A program made the position numbers and the translations under genes. A stretch of 20,234 bases of DNA from Bacteroidales bacterium (lineage in GTDB: Bacteria > Bacteroidota > Bacteroidia > Bacteroidales > WCHB1-69). The notes under the pieces are model-generated. The model was not told the origin of the DNA and made no database searches. It saw only the letters and a program-made list of their open reading frames with translations. This document shows positions 15,437 to 20,234 of the stretch, piece after piece; the stretch's first letter is position 1, and each line of letters starts with the position of its first letter. Where the stretch lies: the NCBI GenBank assembly GCA_023229985.1, contig JALNYF010000038.1:1-20234 (forward strand), in the 5' to 3' direction.

Positions 15437-15556
15437 CGAGTTTTTTCCGCAGTATCGGCAGGTATTTAAAAATATTTCGGTGCTAATCATGAGAATTATT
15501 CATCTTTTCATGTTTTCTTTGCGATTATTTACCGACAACACAAATTTTTATTCTTT

Positions 15557-16162
15557 TTAGCGATAGGGCAATTCATTGTCGGCGATGAGGTTATTCAGTA
15601 AGGCGTAAACTGTTAATCCTGCCACCGATTTGATGCCTGTTTTGCGATTGATATTTTTTCTGTGTGAAATAACAGTATGAATTGAAATGTTTAGTTTTGT
15701 CGCTATCTCTTTGTTCATTAGTCCTTTAGCAACTTCTATTAAAACATCGGTTTCTCGGTCTGATAGTTCGTATGTTTCGCTGGTGGTTTCGGTATGACCG
15801 GCTGTGGTATGGTAAATTTCCAATAAACGATTTTCGATTTTTTGTATGTCGTCGGTAATGTCAATCGTACCGTTGAAATGTTTGAGCCAATGTTGTTCAA
15901 AATAGGCATAGACTAAGGCGACGACCGGTATTTGCGAAAAGTCTTGGAAGATGGTTTTGAAAGTGATTTTTTTTGAATAATCGATCAGAGATGGATTGAG
16001 TAAGATGAGATCGGGTTTTAAAATGATGATTTTTTCATTGATTCTTTCTAGAGTATTCGTTGTTCCCACTACTTGGCAGAACGTGCTGTTGGTCAGGCTG
16101 GTGGAGATGCCGGCGGTTACGATGGGAGATTGTTCAATTACTAATATTCTGATTTTCTTCAT
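15557..16162 (-). CDS. LuxR/NarL-type regulator with degenerate receiver domain
   Basis: DNA-binding regulator of 201 residues. The C-terminal half (about residues 131-190) is a clear GerE-type helix-turn-helix: LSDRETDVLIEVAKGLMNKEIATKLNIS followed by HTVISHRKNINRKTGI. The N-terminal half has receiver-like topology (KIRILVIEQSPIV..., PDLILLNPSL) but the phospho-acceptor position is Asn56 rather than Asp, and the acidic pair is Glu10-Gln11 instead of two acidic residues. Classical phosphorylation is therefore unlikely and no histidine kinase is nearby. It starts 1 nt after the RIC-like gene, so the two are surely co-transcribed and the regulator may respond to, or control, that protein and its stress. 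Targets unknown. Confidence 0.9.
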   Translation of the reverse strand: MKKIRILVIEQSPIVTAGISTSLTNSTFCQVVGTTNTLERINEKIIILKPDLILLNPSLIDYSKKITFKTIFQDFSQIPVVALVYAYFEQHWLKHFNGTIDITDDIQKIENRLLEIYHTTAGHTETTSETYELSDRETDVLIEVAKGLMNKEIATKLNISIHTVISHRKNINRKTGIKSVAGLTVYALLNNLIADNELPYR

Positions 16163-16163
16163 T

Positions 16164-16844
16164 TTACAAAATTTTTTCCAATGATTGAACGTAAGGAATC
16201 AGAATTTTTTCTTCGATAAGCACATGCTTGTTTATATCGCCGGACAGTTGAAAAATATCGAATAGCAATCCAATTCGTTTTTTGGGTAAAATATTGCCCG
16301 GCAGATATTTAATGAGGATATTGGTTAAATCTTCCAATTTATCTTCAATATTGCTGTGGTTGTCTTCAAATTGAGTGATGGTGTACTCTTTAATTCTTTT
16401 TCCGGCTGTCAGGGCATTAATGTAAGGAAAAACGATTTTTTCTTCGTAGTCAAAATGGTTCGATACTTCTTGAGTATAATCCATAAAAAATCGTTGAAGG
16501 ATTGCTTTATGATTCGGTTGGCAAGTTTCAGCGATGTCGTTTAAGTGCCTTTCAATGTGAGGGATACGTTCCAATAAGTAGTATTTGTGGGAAGCAATCA
16601 GGTAGGGGATTAAGCCGCGCATATCGGTATCGGATAAATCTTTTCCGGTCGGTAGATATTGATGGTGGGTATAAACGTTACAAATCAGCAGAAAAAAAGA
16701 ATCATCAATATGATATTGTTTACAAACTTCTTCCACTGTTTTTTCTCCGAAGCCTAATTCAATATTAAATCGTTGCAGCATAAGTACTAAACTGTGATTA
16801 TTATTGAGCACGTCGGCTAATTTCATTTTATTGGTAAAAAGCAT
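16164..16844 (-). CDS. Hemerythrin-like di-iron protein, RIC/YtfE/ScdA-type (Fe-S repair)
   Basis: Cytosolic protein of 226 residues, the size of RIC proteins, which repair Fe-S clusters damaged by NO or oxidants. All six di-iron ligands of the family are present at matching spacing: His86, His130, Glu134, His163, His207 and Glu211 (in E. coli YtfE His84, His129, Glu133, His160, His204, Glu208). The N-terminal DUF542/ScdA_N-like segment is recognisable (LADVLNNNHSLVLMLQRF..., TVEEVC) but the usual Cys-Cys-Gly-Gly is replaced by Gly-Phe-Gly-Glu at residues 31-34. The ATG at 16844 was chosen over the in-frame TTG at 16853. It sits 17 bp after the GH20 gene and 1 nt before the LuxR-type regulator. 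Confidence 0.9.
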   Translation of the reverse strand: MLFTNKMKLADVLNNNHSLVLMLQRFNIELGFGEKTVEEVCKQYHIDDSFFLLICNVYTHHQYLPTGKDLSDTDMRGLIPYLIASHKYYLLERIPHIERHLNDIAETCQPNHKAILQRFFMDYTQEVSNHFDYEEKIVFPYINALTAGKRIKEYTITQFEDNHSNIEDKLEDLTNILIKYLPGNILPKKRIGLLFDIFQLSGDINKHVLIEEKILIPYVQSLEKIL

Positions 16845-16861
16845 ATTTCTCAATTAAGGGT

Positions 16862-18757
16862 TTATTTTGTCAAATAGTAATCGTAAATAATTTCCATTTT
16901 TTCTGCGGAATCGTCCAAGCCTCCTTTGCGATTTCGGACGGTCCAGAGCTTTTTGTGGTTATCAATAATTTTTTTTAATTCGTGAGCAAGCTCTTTGCGT
17001 TTTTCGTAAGGTATTTCGAGCGTTTCGCCGGTGGGGGTTTCTAATCGGGCAATTCCCAAGTGAATGCTGTGAAGTGCCAGACTGACAGCTTGTTCGAGTT
17101 CGCGTTGTACAATTTCGGCATCGGCACATTCCGGTTTGCCTTGTCGTAAGATCTCTTGGGCCGCCAAAATTTCTGTTTCTGCTTTTTGCAGGTTTTCGAT
17201 TTTCAATTCGCGTGTTTGGTAATTTCCCTGCATGGTCCAAGCAAAACGGTGGAGCATCAAATGGAACGCATTGGCTACGCCTTCAGGTATTTGAGCCAGT
17301 TGGTAAGCATTTCCCAATCGTGAAACGGCTTCTCCCGTTTTGCCGGTTTTATCTTCAAAAATGTAAGTATTTAACAGAAATTCGACGCGTTTCATCATAT
17401 TGGTGTCACAATTCCAAGCATAACTTGCACCTAACAGGGTGGGGGGATAGCAAACGGAAAGTGGTTGCCAATGACCGTAGTCGCCCCAGTTGGTAATCAA
17501 CATACCTTTCGCACCAAATTTTTTTCCATTATAAGCTGCATTATAGAGATTGTCGTATGCAATTTGCTGTTTCCCGATGATAGAACGCCACGACGATGTG
17601 CCCGGGCAAACATAAAAGTCAATGCCTGCCTTTTGGAATTTTGGCAAAATAGTGTCAAATGGATATTTACTGTCATAGCCCCAAACTAAAGCAATCATGT
17701 TTTTGGGTAATTCGGGAATGAGGCTGTCGTGGTGGATAATTATATCGCCCCAAAATTGCGCGGTTTTTCCATTTTTTTGCACTTCGTCATTTAATTGTTT
17801 TAAATAATTGAGGTAAACGCGCCCGGCACCAATGCTGTCGCACATTACTTTGGAACGTCCTAATCCTAATTCAACGGTTTCGTCACAACCGATGTTGAAG
17901 TAAGGACTTGAAAAGTTGCGAAGCAGTTCGGCGTACAACTCCTTCATTAGTATAAAAGATGCGGGATTTGTAGGGTCAAGGCTGCTACGTTTGCGCGTTC
18001 CCCAAATGGTATTGCAGTCGTCGGGGCACTCCGCTAACGATAAATAATTGTCGTATTTTAACCAATTTTCCATGTGTCCAAACGAATTTTGGTTGGGCAC
18101 CAAATCAATAAAGCGTTCGGCGCAGTAACGTGCCAACGCACGAACCTCCGCCGCCGTCATGGGCGAGGCATTGCGCCACACCTCTTTATGATTTTTGTAA
18201 GCAAAAGTGTGTTCCGTATATAATTGAAATTCATTGATTTTCCAACTCGCCAAGTCGTCAATAAGCTGATAGAGCGTTTGCATTTTCGGGACTTTATCGC
18301 GGCTAATATCTAACATGTAGCCTCGTTTTGCAAAAGTCGGAAAGTCGTCTATCGCCAATTCGGGTATGGCATGATTTTCGGTCAGGGCGTAAGTGAAAAT
18401 CTGCCGCAATGTTTGTGTAGCATAGAACAAACCCGCATCGTCGCCGGCAACGACCGAAATGTTTTGTTTTTGAATACGTATTTGATAATGTTGAGGTAAA
18501 AGTGTTGAATCTGTACGATATTGTAAAGTGATGATATTTTCTCCATAATGGTGGAAAACAGTTTTGACGGGGAAATTATTTTTCCGGGTTTGGTCTAAAA
18601 AATTATGAATCTGTAAAAATTGATAGCTTTGATACGGAATGGCATCTGCTTCGTGAATAGTAAGTTTTTGGGGTGTTGGGGTTAAGTAGTCCGTCAAATT
18701 GGCAGCTTGACAGGACATCGTTAAAAAAATAAAAATAAGAATAATATGATTTTTCAT
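16862..18757 (-). CDS. Glycoside hydrolase family 20 beta-N-acetylhexosaminidase, exported
   Basis: Exported enzyme of 631 residues, expected to remove terminal GlcNAc or GalNAc from glycans. The ATG at 18757 yields MKNHIILIFIFLTMSCQAAN, a signal sequence; Cys16 might be lipidated, but TMSC is a poor lipobox, so ordinary signal peptidase cleavage after QA is possible. A GH20b domain follows (about 35-140, with ISVVAGDDAGLFYATQTLRQI), then the TIM barrel from PTFAKRGYMLDISRDKVP. The substrate-assist Asp292 and acid Glu293 lie in FNIGCDETVELG. The long C-terminal part has helical character. Upstream in-frame TTG (18811) lies inside the preceding terminator and was rejected. The RIC-like gene follows 17 bp later. 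Confidence 0.93.
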   Translation of the reverse strand: MKNHIILIFIFLTMSCQAANLTDYLTPTPQKLTIHEADAIPYQSYQFLQIHNFLDQTRKNNFPVKTVFHHYGENIITLQYRTDSTLLPQHYQIRIQKQNISVVAGDDAGLFYATQTLRQIFTYALTENHAIPELAIDDFPTFAKRGYMLDISRDKVPKMQTLYQLIDDLASWKINEFQLYTEHTFAYKNHKEVWRNASPMTAAEVRALARYCAERFIDLVPNQNSFGHMENWLKYDNYLSLAECPDDCNTIWGTRKRSSLDPTNPASFILMKELYAELLRNFSSPYFNIGCDETVELGLGRSKVMCDSIGAGRVYLNYLKQLNDEVQKNGKTAQFWGDIIIHHDSLIPELPKNMIALVWGYDSKYPFDTILPKFQKAGIDFYVCPGTSSWRSIIGKQQIAYDNLYNAAYNGKKFGAKGMLITNWGDYGHWQPLSVCYPPTLLGASYAWNCDTNMMKRVEFLLNTYIFEDKTGKTGEAVSRLGNAYQLAQIPEGVANAFHLMLHRFAWTMQGNYQTRELKIENLQKAETEILAAQEILRQGKPECADAEIVQRELEQAVSLALHSIHLGIARLETPTGETLEIPYEKRKELAHELKKIIDNHKKLWTVRNRKGGLDDSAEKMEIIYDYYLTK

Positions 18758-18775
18758 AGGCAAATTTTGAAGTTG

Positions 18776-18783
18776 CAAATGTA
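18776..18783 (-). promoter_or_regulatory. -7 box of the GH20 gene
   Basis: The minus strand reads TACATTTG, an exact TAnnTTTG match, 18 bp before the ATG at 18757 and directly after the preceding terminator T-tract. No TTG at the normal distance. Confidence 0.55.
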
Positions 18784-18784
18784 C

Positions 18785-18822
18785 AAAAAAAAAGAGATTG
18801 TCTGTAAACAATCTCTTTTTTT
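18785..18822 (-). terminator. Intrinsic terminator of the PLP-enzyme gene
   Basis: A 14-bp perfect stem: GAGATTG/CAATCTC core (18794-18800 with 18809-18815) extended by seven A-T pairs, 8-nt loop, followed on the minus strand by a run of T. It lies 18 bp past the stop at 18840. The symmetry would let it work in both directions. Confidence 0.88.
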
Positions 18823-18839
18823 GACAATATTTACCTCTA

Positions 18840-20036
18840 TTATTTGGTTGTCTGAATCGCTTGGTTGATTAAATTGAAAGTATTTTCAATGTCGTTGTCC
18901 AAGCCGACGGAGAAGCGGATAAGTCCTTCACTCATGCCCATTTCGCGTTGAATGCAATCAGGAACTTCCGAGGAGGTGGATTTGCCGGAATTGCTGAAAA
19001 GCGTTTTGAAATAGCCTAAGCTGACAGCGAGATAGCCAACGCCTAATTCTTGCATCTTTTCCATGATGGCACTGGCTCTTTCTGCCGTTCCCATATCAAT
19101 GGAAATCATACCGCCAAAACCGTAACCTTCGTTCATCATTGAAGTAAATAATTTGTAATCAACGTGTTCCGGTAGTCCTGGGTAGTTGTATTTCAAACCT
19201 GTTTCTTTGAAACGGTTGGCTAAATACATGGCGTTGCTGCCATGTTGTTTCATACGAATATGCAAAGTAGATAAGTTTTTCATAATACTGCTGGAACGCA
19301 TAGGGTCTAAAACGGGACCCAACAACATGGCTGTTCCGTTGTTTACATCAATCAACGAATTGATATAGTTGGCGGTACCGCATATTGCACCGGCTACACA
19401 GTCATTTTTGCCATTGACGAATTTGGTCATACTATAAATGACAACATCGGCACCTAAGCGATATGGAGAGAAAATCATGGGAGTAAATGTGTTATCTACC
19501 AATAATTTGGCACCGCCGGCGTGAGCAATTTTTGACAATTCCGGAATGTTCGCAATGCGAAGTAATGGATTGTTCATGGTTTCTGTATAAACCACTTTCG
19601 TGTTCGGACGCATCGCCTTTTTTACAGCGTCCAAGTCCTGACAATTTACAAAAGAAGCATCGATGTTGAATTTTTTCAAATAGTTGTTGATAAAGGCAAA
19701 CGTACCACCGTATGTGGTCATGCTGGCAACAATGTGGTCACCGGATTGAACTTCGTGAAGAATGGCACAAGTGATAGCTGCCATGCCGGAGCCGGTAGCC
19801 CATGCTGCTTCCGTACCTTCCATCGCAGCTAAGGATGTACATAATGCTAAATTACTTGGATTCCAATGTCTTGAATACAAAAAATAGCCCTCAGTCTCTC
19901 CATGGAAAGTATCGGTCATCGTTTGGGCTTTATCAAAAGTAAAGGTGGCACTATCGCAAATAGAAGGGTTTACACCACGGGATTCTCCCAATTCGTTTGC
20001 AAATTGAATGTTCGTTGCTGGATCGAATTTTTTCAT
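18840..20036 (-). CDS. Cys/Met-metabolism PLP enzyme, methionine gamma-lyase-like
   Basis: Cytosolic fold-type I PLP enzyme of 398 residues. The Schiff-base lysine is Lys205 in SMTKFVNGKND; other motifs are YSRHWNPSN (54-62), ATGSGMAAIT (80-89), TTYGGTFAF (107-115), VVYTETMNNPLL and VDNTFTPM. The TFAF stretch and the VSLGYFKTLFSNSGKSTSSE tail resemble methionine gamma-lyase, which releases methanethiol, ammonia and 2-oxobutyrate. However, Gly111 replaces the Cys that is characteristic of methionine gamma-lyase (Cys116 in P. putida), so cystathionine gamma-synthase, gamma-lyase or O-acetylhomoserine-type activity is equally possible. It is a single-gene unit with a long leader (about 75 nt) and a strong terminator. 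Confidence 0.88.
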   Translation of the reverse strand: MKKFDPATNIQFANELGESRGVNPSICDSATFTFDKAQTMTDTFHGETEGYFLYSRHWNPSNLALCTSLAAMEGTEAAWATGSGMAAITCAILHEVQSGDHIVASMTTYGGTFAFINNYLKKFNIDASFVNCQDLDAVKKAMRPNTKVVYTETMNNPLLRIANIPELSKIAHAGGAKLLVDNTFTPMIFSPYRLGADVVIYSMTKFVNGKNDCVAGAICGTANYINSLIDVNNGTAMLLGPVLDPMRSSSIMKNLSTLHIRMKQHGSNAMYLANRFKETGLKYNYPGLPEHVDYKLFTSMMNEGYGFGGMISIDMGTAERASAIMEKMQELGVGYLAVSLGYFKTLFSNSGKSTSSEVPDCIQREMGMSEGLIRFSVGLDNDIENTFNLINQAIQTTK

Positions 20037-20112
20037 AATATTTATATTTAATTATTGTAATAATATAGTAACTATTTTTTTTTCAATATCTTGTCTTTGA
20101 TTTTTGAACGTG

Positions 20113-20120
20113 CAAATTTA
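20113..20120 (-). promoter_or_regulatory. -7 box of the PLP-enzyme gene
   Basis: The minus strand reads TAAATTTG, an exact TAnnTTTG match, 76 bp before the ATG at 20036. No TTG at the expected upstream distance. The rest of 20121-20234 is AT-rich and shows no gene. Confidence 0.45.
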
Positions 20121-20234
20121 TAAGAATTTTTTAAACTATTGATATCTTGAATGATTTTTTATTCGTTTTTTGAAATACTGCTCGATTTATAACATAGTTT
20201 TTGACTTAAACCGAAACGAATACGAGTTTTGAAA

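Noticed and set aside
15489..15503. Fur box upstream of sufB
   Set aside because: Only one half resembles the Fur heptamer; the second half matches poorly. It is kept only as a weak palindrome within the sufB finding.
16962..17240. 92-codon minus-strand frame rich in Arg and Thr
   Set aside because: It is an out-of-frame shadow of the GH20 gene, with composition unlike the neighbouring proteins.

Overview
The window looks like a chromosomal segment of a moderately AT-rich member of Bacteroidetes, most likely order Bacteroidales. Reasons: a PorV/PorQ-type outer-membrane protein, a carboxypeptidase-regulatory/TonB-dependent receptor, an NdpA nucleoid protein, SufB, and repeated use of the Bacteroidetes -7 promoter box TAnnTTTG. 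In three places (MarR gene, tRNA-Asp, rpmB) that box lies exactly 19 bp downstream of a TTG.

Layout. 1-2292 (minus): a MarR regulator followed by a P-type cation ATPase that runs off the left edge. 2293-2871: a long non-coding gap holding a GC-rich structured element and a perfect hairpin. 2872-3366 (minus): a DEDDh exonuclease. 3546-6223 (plus): a probable operon of PorV-like protein, YjbQ-type thiamine phosphate synthase and LpxB. 6401-6475: tRNA-Asp with its own promoter and terminator. 6597-8467 (plus): a glycosyltransferase overlapping an IspD-family cytidylyltransferase. 8530-8763: ribosomal protein L28 with promoter and terminator. 8883-12842 (plus): TonB-dependent receptor and a CrtI/RetSat-like FAD oxidoreductase. 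12850-15369 (minus): sufB then an NdpA gene. 15557-18757 (minus): GH20 beta-hexosaminidase, a RIC/YtfE-like di-iron protein and a LuxR-type regulator with a degenerate receiver. 18840-20036 (minus): a methionine gamma-lyase-like PLP enzyme with its own terminator. Read in the minus direction the right-hand block runs PLP enzyme, GH20, RIC, regulator, sufB, ndpA.

Two local systems stand out. First, the MarR regulator carries residues at spacings matching the primary zinc site of streptococcal AdcR. It is 12 bp from a P-type ATPase, and an 18-bp imperfect palindrome fills the spacer of its promoter. This suggests an autoregulated metal-responsive transport operon. Second, a RIC-type Fe-S repair protein with all six di-iron ligands, but lacking the usual cysteine pair, is 1 nt from a LuxR-type regulator that lacks the phospho-acceptor Asp. 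Both lie directly upstream of sufB, which here is not followed by sufC or sufD. That reads as a small Fe-S/nitrosative-stress neighbourhood. No transposase, integrase, CRISPR array or phage genes were seen.
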